Shown in pieces: positions 1 to 7,671 of a DNA stretch of 18,322 nucleotides. Within the stretch, counting starts at the first letter, position 1; the number at the start of each line of letters is the position of its first letter. Below the pieces are notes generated by a model. It saw only the letters and a program-made list of their open reading frames with translations, ran no database searches and was not told where the DNA came from. The DNA lies in NCBI GenBank assembly GCA_037388705.1, contig JARRJY010000072.1, positions 1 through 18,322 on the forward strand, written 5' to 3'. The position numbers and the translations under genes were made by a program. The stretch comes from JARRJY01 sp037388705. Lineage in GTDB: Bacteria; Pseudomonadota; Gammaproteobacteria; UBA6429; Thiohalophilaceae.

Positions 1-818
1 TTTTTAATGTCCTTTAAAAATGTTTCAACTTTACTGAAAGTAACTTCATTCGCCCATTTCTTATGGTCGCAGTAATGTAGCGGGGGAATATTTTCTAATT
101 CAAATTTAACAATGTTTTCTCTTATATGATTGTCACGTTCTGATTCTGTTAATTTTCTTGCCTCTTTGATAATTTTTTTAACGTGCATAATATAACGATT
201 AAGTGTGCTGGCATCTCCATTACCCGTATTCAGTGCCTCAAATAACGTTGTAAGATACGCAATGTAGTTTTTGTTATTTTCATAAATGGAATCAGGTGAA
301 AAACTACCCTTTTCGCACAAGTGGCCAGTACCGGGGCCATAAGCATAGAGGCCATTTCCTTCATCATAGACATGGGCAAAACTATCACCCAATGCATGAA
401 TAAGAAAACCGATTTTCCAGGCATTCTTCTCAGGGTCATTCCTGAGCAGTTCATTGATCATTTGTTTTAATTTATTACGGCGCTTAATGATTTTTTGCTC
501 ATCACCACCGTGTAATGAGTGTAAAATTGAGTTGATATTCTGACGGTACTCCCAATAAAAAATACCCCAGAAGGAAACAGCAGGCGCAGAAAAACGTAGT
601 GCCTGTGCATCCGGAACCTGGGAATACAGGGCAAACTTTTCCGCCAGTTCTTTTTGGCCAGCCGCCAGGGCAATAATATCTGTAGTACTAACGTGTCCTT
701 CTGCTTTCCACTTAGCACTTTTGGCTGAGAATGATAACCCTTTTACATCTTTACATATTTTTTCACTGTCAATATCCGGCCACCATGTTGTGCTGGCACA
801 TCCTGAAAGACTGATCAA
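1..818 (-). CDS. Putative lipoprotein with HxxxDxxAH/GH motif, 3' end outside window, 5' end probably decayed
   Basis: Reading the minus strand leftward from 818 gives an open frame of about 272 codons that leaves the window without a stop. It contains HALGDSFAHVYDEGNG followed by GTGHLCEKGSFSPDSI. The His/Asp spacing recalls zinc-dependent phospholipase C/P1 nuclease-like helical proteins, but the family is not certain. The frame opens with a possible TTG start (816-818) that gives only five residues before a lipobox-like LSGC. That is too short for a lipoprotein signal peptide, and an in-frame TAG lies at 828-830. An ATG at 875-877 in another frame encodes a hydrophobic start (MNFKWLVIIPLF) but stops at 839-841, so a single frameshift does not join the two. 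The 5' end is therefore either damaged or poorly placed. An AGGA sits about 8 bases before the TTG. The coding frame is well supported by the protein sequence; the function is not. Confidence 0.6.
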   Translation of the reverse strand, partial: MISLSGCASTTWWPDIDSEKICKDVKGLSFSAKSAKWKAEGHVSTTDIIALAAGQKELAEKFALYSQVPDAQALRFSAPAVSFWGIFYWEYRQNINSILHSLHGGDEQKIIKRRNKLKQMINELLRNDPEKNAWKIGFLIHALGDSFAHVYDEGNGLYAYGPGTGHLCEKGSFSPDSIYENNKNYIAYLTTLFEALNTGNGDASTLNRYIMHVKKIIKEARKLTESERDNHIRENIVKFELENIPPLHYCDHKKWANEVTFSKVETFLKDIK

Positions 819-944
819 AAAAATATCCTAAACGGAAATTAAAACAACGGAATGATTACCAACCACTTAAAATTCATCCTGCGTTATATTTGCCGCGCCC
901 TTGCGCTGGCACATTCCCGGCTACAAGATAGTTTTGTTTACCCT

Positions 945-975
945 ATAATATTTTTACTCTGACCCCAAATATTAT
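945..975 (-). repeat. Dispersed intergenic repeat, copy 1 (GGGGTCAGAGTAAAAA form)
   Basis: The minus strand reads TTTGGGGTCAGAGTAAAAAT. The element is bounded by a perfect 9-bp inverted repeat, ATAATATTT at 945-953 and AAATATTAT at 967-975, with a 13-base loop. It lies just downstream of the persulfide dioxygenase gene. Related copies occur at 10721-10747 and 17525-17547. The motif resembles short repeats I associate with REP-type elements in Proteobacteria (from memory). Confidence 0.6.
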
Positions 976-998
976 TTCCAGATATTAACGGGAAGAGA

Positions 999-1751
999 TT
1001 ACTCACCCTGATCAAATTTGGCACAAGGACCACGGTACTGTTCTGGTACCTGCTCGGGACATTCACCACATTGCTGGTTGCCGGGTACGGCAAAATCAAT
1101 CTTACGTGGATAGGGGAGATCCAGGTTATCCATGGTTTCAATAAATTCCTCGAGACTTTTTGAGGCAATATGCTTGTTACGTTGTTTTTCCTGTGCAATT
1201 GAACTGACATGCCGATTTTCATAATCATGGCACGGATACACCAACGTTTCATCCGGCAAGGAAAAAAACTTTTGCTGGATACTTTTATACAGTGTCGCAC
1301 TATCACCCGACTGGAAATCGGTACGCCCTACTCCATCGATCATCAAGGCATCACCTGAAAACAGCATACTGTTTACAGGTGTATGGATCAGGTACGCATG
1401 ATGATGATCAGTATGCCCTGGCGTAAATAATGGATGTAATTCAATATTGCCGACCCGGAATACTTCGCCTTCCTGAACACCAATATCCGCACAGGGTAAT
1501 TCATCAATGGCAGGGTAAACAATTTTTGAACCGGTTAATGCTTTAAGGCGTCTTGCACCAGATAAATGATCGGCATGAATGTGGGTATCAACAGTGTAGG
1601 TTAACTTCAGGTTATAGGACTGTAACACACTCAGATCACGTTCTGCTGTATCAAGAACAGGATCGATAATGGCACACTCACCTGTATCCGGGCATGCCAG
1701 TAAATAACTGTATGTCGAAGAATCTGGTTCAAATAGTTGTCTAAAAAGCAT
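999..1751 (-). CDS. ETHE1-type persulfide dioxygenase (MBL fold)
   Basis: This 250-residue metallo-beta-lactamase-fold protein is predicted to oxidise glutathione persulfide to sulfite with a mononuclear Fe(II), in the cytoplasm. Visible motifs are DTHIHADH (His57, His59, Asp61, His62), TPGHTDHH (His113), SGDAL (Asp134) and VYPCHDYENR (His175). In ETHE1 the iron is held by the second-sphere equivalents of His57, His113 and Asp134. The opening residues MLFRQLFEPDSSTYSYLL and the stretch GVGRTDFQSGDSATLY are typical of this subfamily rather than glyoxalase II. The ATG at 1749-1751 is chosen because GGGAG lies 9 bases upstream; a TTG nine codons earlier is also open but has no good binding site. 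The C-terminal tail after position 225 is unusual in having several Cys (CGEC and PCAKF). It is transcribed away from the Cys-less DsrC-like gene at 2048, which fits a shared sulfur role. Confidence 0.9.
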   Translation of the reverse strand: MLFRQLFEPDSSTYSYLLACPDTGECAIIDPVLDTAERDLSVLQSYNLKLTYTVDTHIHADHLSGARRLKALTGSKIVYPAIDELPCADIGVQEGEVFRVGNIELHPLFTPGHTDHHHAYLIHTPVNSMLFSGDALMIDGVGRTDFQSGDSATLYKSIQQKFFSLPDETLVYPCHDYENRHVSSIAQEKQRNKHIASKSLEEFIETMDNLDLPYPRKIDFAVPGNQQCGECPEQVPEQYRGPCAKFDQGE

Positions 1752-2047
1752 CTGTTTTATCTCCCATTTTTCTTCCAACTAACTACCTAAGGTTAGAATT
1801 CATTAATTCAACCGTGAATAATTCAATAATAACAGCATGATATATGCGGACAAGTAATATAAAAGTAAGCAACTTCAACTATCACAACTTGATAAACACG
1901 TCACTCATCTATATATCAAAATTATTGAATAAAAACCAATACGCTAAATGCGTATATGTTGTATGTGTATTTTTTGACATTACCTGCTTTTGCGTTTTAG
2001 TCTTAATGTAACTTAGATCAACAATACGACTCGCCAGGAGGTATGTA
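1752..2047. other. AT-rich divergent intergenic region
   Basis: This spacer separates the divergent persulfide dioxygenase and DsrC-like genes and must hold both promoters. It is strongly AT-rich. AATTCA occurs three times at 1797-1802, 1805-1810 and 1820-1825, about 50-75 bases upstream of the dioxygenase start. No coding frame, tRNA or convincing operator is visible. Confidence 0.5.
1974..2002 (+). promoter_or_regulatory. Possible sigma-70 promoter for the DsrC-like gene
   Basis: A perfect -35 hexamer TTGACA lies at 1974-1979, but no good -10 is present at 16-18 bases spacing (TTAGTC at 1997-2002 is poor). The position, about 45 bases before the gene start, is reasonable. Weak call. Confidence 0.25.
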
Positions 2048-2419
2048 ATGGCAAATGAACTAAGTGACAAAGAAAAACTTGAACAAGTACTCGGTATTCA
2101 TGATAGCGACGAGATTGATACTTACAACGAGTGGACAGAAGAAAAAGCCCGCTCTATTGCCAAATCAATGGGCATTAACTTAACCGAAGACCATTGGGAC
2201 GTGATACGCTTTTTACGAGTACACTTTGAAAACGTAGGTGCAACCCTGCCACCTGCACATGAATTCTCGCAAACACTGGATGAACGCTTCATGGACAAAG
2301 GTGGGTTGCGTTACCTGTATGAATTGTTTCCTGACGGACCACTTAACCAGGGTGGACAAATCGCAGGGATCACTATACCTGCTGATGCCAGCAATGTGTC
2401 ATTCGGTTCTGTTCAATAA
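2048..2419 (+). CDS. DsrC/TusE-family protein lacking both conserved cysteines (RspA-like)
   Basis: This 123-residue protein has the DsrC/TusE fold signature: DTYNEWTEEKARSIAKSMGI, then LTEDHWDVIRFLR, then KGGLRYLYELFPDGPLNQGG and QIAG. DsrC carries sulfur on a penultimate Cys and uses a second Cys about ten residues earlier; TusE keeps only the penultimate one. Here the penultimate residue is Val122 and the inner position is Gly103, so no persulfide or trisulfide chemistry is possible at those sites. Cys-less family members have been called RspA and are thought to be regulatory (family knowledge). The C-terminal arm, PADASNVSFGSVQ, is about eight residues longer than the usual arm. AGGAGG lies just before the ATG with good spacing. 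The gene is divergent from the persulfide dioxygenase and is closed by a strong terminator, so it is probably monocistronic. Its nearest relative in the window is the protein at 8097-8468. Confidence 0.88.
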   Translation: MANELSDKEKLEQVLGIHDSDEIDTYNEWTEEKARSIAKSMGINLTEDHWDVIRFLRVHFENVGATLPPAHEFSQTLDERFMDKGGLRYLYELFPDGPLNQGGQIAGITIPADASNVSFGSVQ

Positions 2420-2434
2420 TTGCCATGAAATACT

Positions 2435-2466
2435 ATAAAGCCCGCACAAGCGGGCTTTATTTTTAT
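2435..2466 (+). terminator. Rho-independent terminator of the DsrC-like gene
   Basis: An 11-bp perfect stem (2435-2445 with 2450-2460, core AAAGCCCGC/GCGGGCTTT), a 4-base ACAA loop and a following run of T residues. It starts 15 bases after the stop codon. Confidence 0.92.
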
Positions 2467-2702
2467 GTCATAACAAATAACGTAGAAAGTCTACCTGAAT
2501 GAAGAAACATGGTTCACAGTTATTACCGCGTTATATAGCATGTTGAAGAATCCCAACAAGATTAAAACGTGGTTTTCGTGGCATTGTTTGCGATCCTCTG
2601 ACATATACCTTGAACAGATTATTAAAAATTATATTTGCAAGCAGCTGTATTAGAAACAATGTAGCCGGAATGAGTTTGCGCGTTCAGGAAATACCTCCCC
2701 AT

Positions 2703-4253
2703 TTATGTTAATTGCTTGATAACCACATCGATATCAACAGGATTACTGGTATCAATCTCGATAGTCACTGACTGTTCCTCGTTGGTCAATGGTTCATAGC
2801 TTTGCAACTGATTATGCAACACCTCCAGCGTGGCATCGGAAACATCGTCTTTTCTTTGTGCGCGATCGACAACGCGTTGTTTTAATATCGCTTCATCGGC
2901 ATGGTAAGCCACGATAAAGTGAGTGACCTGCACGGATCTCGCCAGCCCAATAAATAACTGTCGTTGCCACTGTTTCAGGTTGGCGGCATCAATAATCACC
3001 GCGTAACCTGCCTCCAGTAAACAACGTGCCAAATCTACCAGGCGAGCATACGTCTGATTCGTAGCTTGCAGGGAATAGAGCTTTGCGCGTTTGGCGGCAT
3101 CCAGCTCAGCGTTGATGGCGACATTGAATAAACGTTTACGTTCGACATCGGAGCGTAACTGGATTGCCGGGAGTCGCTCAGCCAGTAAACGGGTACCCAC
3201 CGATTTACCCGCACCTGACAAACCAAAATTAATAATAAGACAGGGACGAGTTGGCCGGGTATAGGTCTCTGCCAGGTTGATATATTGCTGAAATTCCAGC
3301 AAGGTCTCATTAAACTCATCGCTAGCAGGGTCCGCCTGCACACAGCGCAATGCCGCGACCTTTGCCCGCACCATGGCACGGTACACCTTGTAAAAGAGCA
3401 ATACCTGCAAGCCTTCATAATCACCGGTGATTTCCAGATAACTATTAAGAAAGCGTTGCGCCAGTGTAGCTTGCTGACGATCTTCAAGATCCATCACCAG
3501 GAAGGCGATATCACTCATGACATCAATCCAGTAAAGGTTTTCGTTAAACTCGATGCAATCAAAGATGATGATGTCATCCTGCCACAAGGCAATATTGCGT
3601 AAGTGCATATCACCATGGCATTCACGCACATATCCTCGTGCCTTGCGTGATGCAATGATGGGCCTCAACTCATCAAGTTGCTGCCGGCTCCATTGTTCAA
3701 GTTTATCCAGTTGCGATGTTATTGCCGGGTCCTGGATACTACTGTCACGCACCTGGGTAAAATTTTCCATCACCGGCTGCCGGATATGTTCGATGTCACC
3801 ATACTCACTGTCCTGATCAACCGGCGTATTCGACAGGTGAAAGCGGGCGACTTTATCAGCCAGCTTATCCATGATGGCATTATCCAGCCCTTGCTGTTCA
3901 AGCATGCGATCCAGTTGTGCATACTGCGGAAACTGCCGCATCTTGACGGCATACTCGATGATCGTACCCTGCCCGTTTAATTCAGGCTGCGCCTCGCTAC
4001 CATGTATCGATACCATCTCAAGGTACAACTGTGGGGCAAGCCGCCGGTTTAAACGCAACTCTTGTTCACAGTAAAAACGACGTTTCTCAAGCGTAGAAAA
4101 ATCAAGAAAACCGAAATCAACCGGTTTTTTTATCTTGTAAACATACTGACCCGTAAGTAGCACCCAGGAAATATGTGTTTCGATCACCTCAAACTTTTCA
4201 ACAGGGTGATCATAGAGCGCCGGGTTTTGTAATCCCTTGATGAGTGACATCAT
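2703..4253 (-). CDS. Fused aminoglycoside-phosphotransferase-like and AAA (P-loop kinase-like) protein
   Basis: This 516-residue protein has two halves. The N-terminal half (about 1-330) is kinase-like, with a Lys-rich strand near YKIKKPVDFG, the catalytic loop CHGDMHLRN (His213, Asp215, Asn220) and a metal-binding IIFDCIEFN (Asp232). The C-terminal half (about 338-516) opens with the Walker A motif GLSGAGKS (344-351) and resembles small P-loop nucleotide or zeta-toxin-type kinases. The arrangement matches the conserved COG2187/COG0645 fusion found in many Proteobacteria; the substrate is unknown and resistance to aminoglycosides should not be assumed. It lies 18 bases downstream of yjbQ in the same direction and is probably co-transcribed. 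Two adjacent ATG codons (4251-4253 and 4248-4250) could start it, and neither has a strong ribosome binding site. Confidence 0.88.
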   Translation of the reverse strand: MMSLIKGLQNPALYDHPVEKFEVIETHISWVLLTGQYVYKIKKPVDFGFLDFSTLEKRRFYCEQELRLNRRLAPQLYLEMVSIHGSEAQPELNGQGTIIEYAVKMRQFPQYAQLDRMLEQQGLDNAIMDKLADKVARFHLSNTPVDQDSEYGDIEHIRQPVMENFTQVRDSSIQDPAITSQLDKLEQWSRQQLDELRPIIASRKARGYVRECHGDMHLRNIALWQDDIIIFDCIEFNENLYWIDVMSDIAFLVMDLEDRQQATLAQRFLNSYLEITGDYEGLQVLLFYKVYRAMVRAKVAALRCVQADPASDEFNETLLEFQQYINLAETYTRPTRPCLIINFGLSGAGKSVGTRLLAERLPAIQLRSDVERKRLFNVAINAELDAAKRAKLYSLQATNQTYARLVDLARCLLEAGYAVIIDAANLKQWQRQLFIGLARSVQVTHFIVAYHADEAILKQRVVDRAQRKDDVSDATLEVLHNQLQSYEPLTNEEQSVTIEIDTSNPVDIDVVIKQLT

Positions 4254-4271
4254 TATTATTTTCTATGGCAT

Positions 4272-4676
4272 TTAATCCGCAATAACGGTAACAACAATTC
4301 GACGTTCATTCCTGGGGCCATCAAATTCACAGAAAAAGATATTCTGCCAGGTAGAAAGACCCAGTCCACCATCAATGATCGGGATCGTCTCTGATGGACC
4401 AACCAGCCCGGATTTCAAATGGGCATCACCATTACCATCTTGCCTGTCATGCAACCAGGCACCTTGAGGGATCATTTGTTGTAACAAGTGCACCACGTCA
4501 GTCTGCACACTCTCATCCCAATTTTCCTGGATCATGATCGCGGCCGTTGCACCCTGTGCATAGACATTCACCAGGCCATCGCGCACTTTGCTTTCACGCA
4601 CAACGGTTTTTACCTGCTCAGTTATATCAACCAGCTCTTCACGTTGATTTGTTGATAGTTGAATGGTTTTACGCAT
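4272..4676 (-). CDS. yjbQ: YjbQ family protein (secondary thiamine-phosphate synthase family)
   Basis: This 134-residue protein carries the full YjbQ/UPF0047 signature: GNGDAHLKSGLVGPSE at 81-96, IPIIDGGLGLSTWQNIFF at 98-115, and CEFDGPR. Length is normal for the family. Members of this family are annotated as secondary thiamine-phosphate synthases because some have weak ThiE-like activity; the true role is unsettled. The invariant His86 and the Asp/Glu residues are present. It is the first gene of a probable two-gene unit with the kinase/AAA fusion. It lies 94 bases downstream of the DUF2207 gene, with a repeat element between them. Confidence 0.93.
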   Translation of the reverse strand: MRKTIQLSTNQREELVDITEQVKTVVRESKVRDGLVNVYAQGATAAIMIQENWDESVQTDVVHLLQQMIPQGAWLHDRQDGNGDAHLKSGLVGPSETIPIIDGGLGLSTWQNIFFCEFDGPRNERRIVVTVIAD

Positions 4677-4720
4677 GATGATGAATGCAAGGTCAATTAG
4701 TTTGTAGTGTTATTGCGATA

Positions 4721-4742
4721 ACAGGTGGCCTGTCCCCTATTG
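4721..4742 (-). repeat. Dispersed intergenic repeat, copy 2 (GGGGACAG form)
   Basis: The minus strand reads CAATAGGGGACAGGCCACC. A small hairpin ACAGG/CCTGT (4721-4725 with 4729-4733, loop TGG) lies inside. It sits between the DUF2207 stop and the yjbQ start. Related copies are at 7399, 8716, 13896 and 16964. Confidence 0.55.
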
Positions 4743-4770
4743 CCTGGTTTTTAGGTAGGCAAGTGACGAG

Positions 4771-6675
4771 TTACCATCCACCACCGCCACCGCCGCCACC
4801 ACCACCGCCGGATGAACCACCTCCACCGGAACCCGATGACGAACCCGGTGGTGTTGATGCACTGGAGACACTACTGGCAAAGCTGCTGGCAAAACTACCG
4901 ATACTGGCCACGGTAAAATCATGACCGTGATACCAGGCCGGCGAATAATGCTGGCCGTCCTTTTCCAGTTTTGCAAACACCGCGCTGAACTTATCGGCCC
5001 ACTGCTGCTCGACATCCAGCGCCACGGCATAAGGGAGATAAACCTCGAATAACGCCGGTACCTTGTCAGGCGGATTACGCAAATTCATTTCGTCCTTCTC
5101 GGCCATTTCCAGGTAATCACGAAAGCCCTCGATCTTGTCGAGCAACTTGCGCCCCGCCAGTGTCGGTGCCTTTAACCACTGGAAGAAACCCACGTTGAGT
5201 AATACCGCGCCCAACAAGCTGCCAATCGCCAGCAAGGAAAAATTTTTCACCAGTATGGTCAGGCCAAACACTTCACCAGCCCAGAACGGCAGTGAAAACA
5301 ACGATATGAAAATGGCGGCCCCCGTCCCACTGCCGGTACGCCATACGGCTGACCAGGCCTTGAAGACTGAAAACGTCAAACCAAACACACCGAATGTCCA
5401 GATACTGGTCCATACTGTCATGAAACGGGCTTCACCGTTAGGTGCGGTAATAAACATGGAAAGCGCAATTAGCAGTGTCAACAGTACACCTATCACTATC
5501 CACCCGCTGTTGGTTTTGAAATAAAGCTTGTTGTAGTTGCGGTTCAACGACATCTTGTGTGCACTTTCCGCCATTTGAAGCGCATTGCGTTCTGTCGAAC
5601 TTATATTCTTATTAAGCTCGATGCTGTCATGCCCCCTGAACAGTCGACCAAGCAGTACTTTTTCGCCCGGTGCCCGTTCCGCCTTGTAGTTGGGATAGGT
5701 CCTGGTTAGCTGGTAACCTTCAGCGATCTGTTCAATTCTTAACAAACCTTTCACCGCCAGGTTGATGATGGCCGTGCTAAAGGTCTTGTCGTCATACCCC
5801 ATATTGTTGATATAACGCATGGCGGCCGGTGAGTAACCTTTGGGGGGTGTATATAAAGGAATGATGGTGCCGCTGGCCGGGTCACGTCCCACTTTATGCC
5901 AGGTAAACAAATAATAAACAAACAGCACCAACAGCAGGCCAAGGTTGATCAGGCCGCTTTTATTGTCCTGGAAAAATTGTGCACGTAATTCGCCGGCCGT
6001 GGGCGCCTGGATAATTCCCTTGGGCCAGCCCACTGCAATGGTTAACCCTTCATGGCGAGCCAGGGGTCGCGTGGTTTCGAAATAGGCGTTACCCTCGTCA
6101 GTGATGGCGTGTTGATAAGCCACTCCCTTTCTACCCTGGTAACCGGTATAGGCCGCCAGTCGTAAATCCGCCGCCGCAACATACTGTGGCAACCGCACCA
6201 CGGCACTGGCTTTATCAATGGGAAAGTCCCAGCCATTGCCGGTAACGTTCCAGTACAACTCATCGAAGTCATCGAAGAACCCCAGTTGTTTGGTGGTGCG
6301 GTATCGTATTTCATACGTGTATTCACCGTGTGGCAGGAAATAGTTTTTCCTGCCAATGTAGGTACGCACGCCGTTAGAAAGATCTTCCTGGTGATAGCTT
6401 TCCGCTTTACCATCGCGCTGTACCGACAACACCTGGAAGCCCACGTGGTAGTCATTACCGTAATGGTCGGGATAGCGGGTGGGAAAATCACGAAAGATAC
6501 CGCGTTTGATCTTGTTACCTTCGGCACGCACGCGGATGGTTTCGGTAACAATCATGGAACGATCAGGATAGACCTGGATATCACTATGATAAGAAAGAAT
6601 GCGTTCCTCTGCCTGCGCCAGCCCGGTCAACAACAACCCGGCCAGGCAGACAACGGCCAACAGCTTGCGCAACAT
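4771..6675 (-). CDS. DUF2207 membrane protein with Gly-rich C-terminal tail
   Basis: This 634-residue envelope protein starts with a Sec signal peptide (MLRKLLAVVCLAGLLLTGLA, cleavage near AQA-EE). An extracytoplasmic DUF2207 domain follows (about 25-235; motifs GIFRDFPTRYPD and ELYWNVTGNGWDFPI). A transmembrane helix lies at about 242-259, then a cytoplasmic segment with VGRDPASGTIIPLYTPPKGYSPA, typical of the family. Further helices lie at about 391-410, 420-440, 452-476 and 478-500. The last 30 residues are Ser/Gly, ending in eleven Gly and a terminal Trp, as in many DUF2207 proteins. The function is unknown. LemA and DUF2207 are commonly paired; here only 2 bases separate the lemA stop from this ATG, and GGAGG inside the lemA 3' end serves as ribosome binding site, so translation is probably coupled. 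Confidence 0.93.
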   Translation of the reverse strand: MLRKLLAVVCLAGLLLTGLAQAEERILSYHSDIQVYPDRSMIVTETIRVRAEGNKIKRGIFRDFPTRYPDHYGNDYHVGFQVLSVQRDGKAESYHQEDLSNGVRTYIGRKNYFLPHGEYTYEIRYRTTKQLGFFDDFDELYWNVTGNGWDFPIDKASAVVRLPQYVAAADLRLAAYTGYQGRKGVAYQHAITDEGNAYFETTRPLARHEGLTIAVGWPKGIIQAPTAGELRAQFFQDNKSGLINLGLLLVLFVYYLFTWHKVGRDPASGTIIPLYTPPKGYSPAAMRYINNMGYDDKTFSTAIINLAVKGLLRIEQIAEGYQLTRTYPNYKAERAPGEKVLLGRLFRGHDSIELNKNISSTERNALQMAESAHKMSLNRNYNKLYFKTNSGWIVIGVLLTLLIALSMFITAPNGEARFMTVWTSIWTFGVFGLTFSVFKAWSAVWRTGSGTGAAIFISLFSLPFWAGEVFGLTILVKNFSLLAIGSLLGAVLLNVGFFQWLKAPTLAGRKLLDKIEGFRDYLEMAEKDEMNLRNPPDKVPALFEVYLPYAVALDVEQQWADKFSAVFAKLEKDGQHYSPAWYHGHDFTVASIGSFASSFASSVSSASTPPGSSSGSGGGGSSGGGGGGGGGGGW

Positions 6676-6677
6676 GC

Positions 6678-7190
6678 TTATTCCTCCATGTCGAAATATT
6701 CCGCGGTGTGAAAACCAAACAGCTTCGCCACCAGGTTATCGGGAAACGACTCCACCCGCACATTCAGCGCCTTGACCGCACCGTTATAATATCGACGCGC
6801 GTACTGGATGTTATCTTCCACCTCGGTAATGTCATTTTGTAACTGCAGGAAATTCTGGTTGGCCTTGAGATCAGGATAGGCCTCGGCCAGGGCCAGCAGG
6901 TTATGAATACCCTGCCCGAGACTACTTTCTACATTAGCCTTCTCTGCCACGGTAGTCAGTGCTTCGCTTTTATCGCGTAACTCCACCACCGTGGTCAACA
7001 CCGCCTGCTCGTAACCCGCATATTGCTTAACGGCATCCACCAGCTTGGGGATCAGATCGTGGCGACGTTTGAGCTGTACATCGATATCACTCCAGGCCGC
7101 GAGCACGCGATGGCGCGCAGCCACCAGGCGATTGAATAAAACGACAACCATGCCAAGAATAATGATGATAGATATGACAGAACCAATCAT
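6678..7190 (-). CDS. lemA: LemA family membrane protein
   Basis: This 170-residue protein has an N-terminal transmembrane anchor (about 2-22, Ile/Val-rich). The all-helical LemA domain follows, with RLVAARHRVLAAWSDIDVQLKRRHDLIPKL, EAYPDLKANQNFLQLQ, and NIQYARRYYNGAVKALN near the end; FPDNLVAKLFGF is the family's usual C-terminal signature. Length is normal. It leads a two-gene unit with the DUF2207 protein. GAAAGGACACTG precedes the ATG, with AAGGA about 11 bases away, a rather long spacing. The same leader and the first residues (MIGS) recur at 8650-8707 as an isolated remnant. The biochemical role of LemA proteins is not established. Confidence 0.94.
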   Translation of the reverse strand: MIGSVISIIIILGMVVVLFNRLVAARHRVLAAWSDIDVQLKRRHDLIPKLVDAVKQYAGYEQAVLTTVVELRDKSEALTTVAEKANVESSLGQGIHNLLALAEAYPDLKANQNFLQLQNDITEVEDNIQYARRYYNGAVKALNVRVESFPDNLVAKLFGFHTAEYFDMEE

Positions 7191-7671
7191 AGTTGCCAGT
7201 GTCCTTTCAGCAGGGAAAATGCAGCCAAAAATGAATTTTTTATTCTATGTATTTTTATTATTTACGTTAACAAGAATAACACATATAGAAATGAGGGAAA
7301 GGAGCGGGAGGATCCCTACTGAGTGTATTCTGCAATACCCGTTATAACTGAGATTTCAGATGGCTTTAAATGATTTAAACATGAGCAGACGCCAGATAAA
7401 AAAGTGGTCTGTCCCCTTTTATTTTCAGAACACGCCGTCTCCTTTGATTTAGCTCTTTAATTCCCTTCAGTCTAATCATCTAACCTCAGTTTAACGCCTG
7501 CTTATCAATTTAACTGATTAGCTATTTCCAGATAAAAGGCGTATGTTTAAAGTCAATCATCGCCACCTGCTCTACACTTCCCGACGATTTTGAAAAAATA
7601 GAGTTTTCGCTAAAAACGGCGCATATCGTGCCATCATTCAAGCGTCAGGCGATGCGGCACAGGAGAATCCA
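7191..7671. other. Intergenic region between divergent lemA and the orphan gene
   Basis: This stretch has no convincing gene. From left to right it holds the lemA leader, an AT-rich segment (7230-7285), dispersed repeat copy 3 (7399-7423), and a possible nested hairpin. The inner arms of the hairpin are GCTTATCA (7500-7507) and TGATTAGC (7515-7522), 7 of 8 pairs. The outer arms are TTAACGCC and GGCGT with a small bulge. The segment before 7672 is the leader of the plus-strand gene. Confidence 0.4.
7399..7423 (-). repeat. Dispersed intergenic repeat, copy 3 (GGGGACAGACC form)
   Basis: The minus strand reads ATAAAAGGGGACAGACCACT, the most canonical of the copies. The GGGG and CCAC halves are partly complementary (AAAAGTGG with CCCCTTTT, 7 of 8). 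It lies about 200 bases upstream of lemA. Confidence 0.65.

Noticed and set aside
230..718. Two minus-strand frames within the left-edge gene region
   Set aside because: They are in a different frame from the protein-like reading that runs from 818 to the left edge.
1752..1778. Longer N-terminus (TTG start) for the persulfide dioxygenase
   Set aside because: The family starts with MLFRQLF, and the ATG at 1749-1751 has a well-spaced GGGAG.
4685..4924. Plus-strand frame with a long proline run
   Set aside because: It is the antisense of the Gly-rich tail of the DUF2207 gene and has no start signal.
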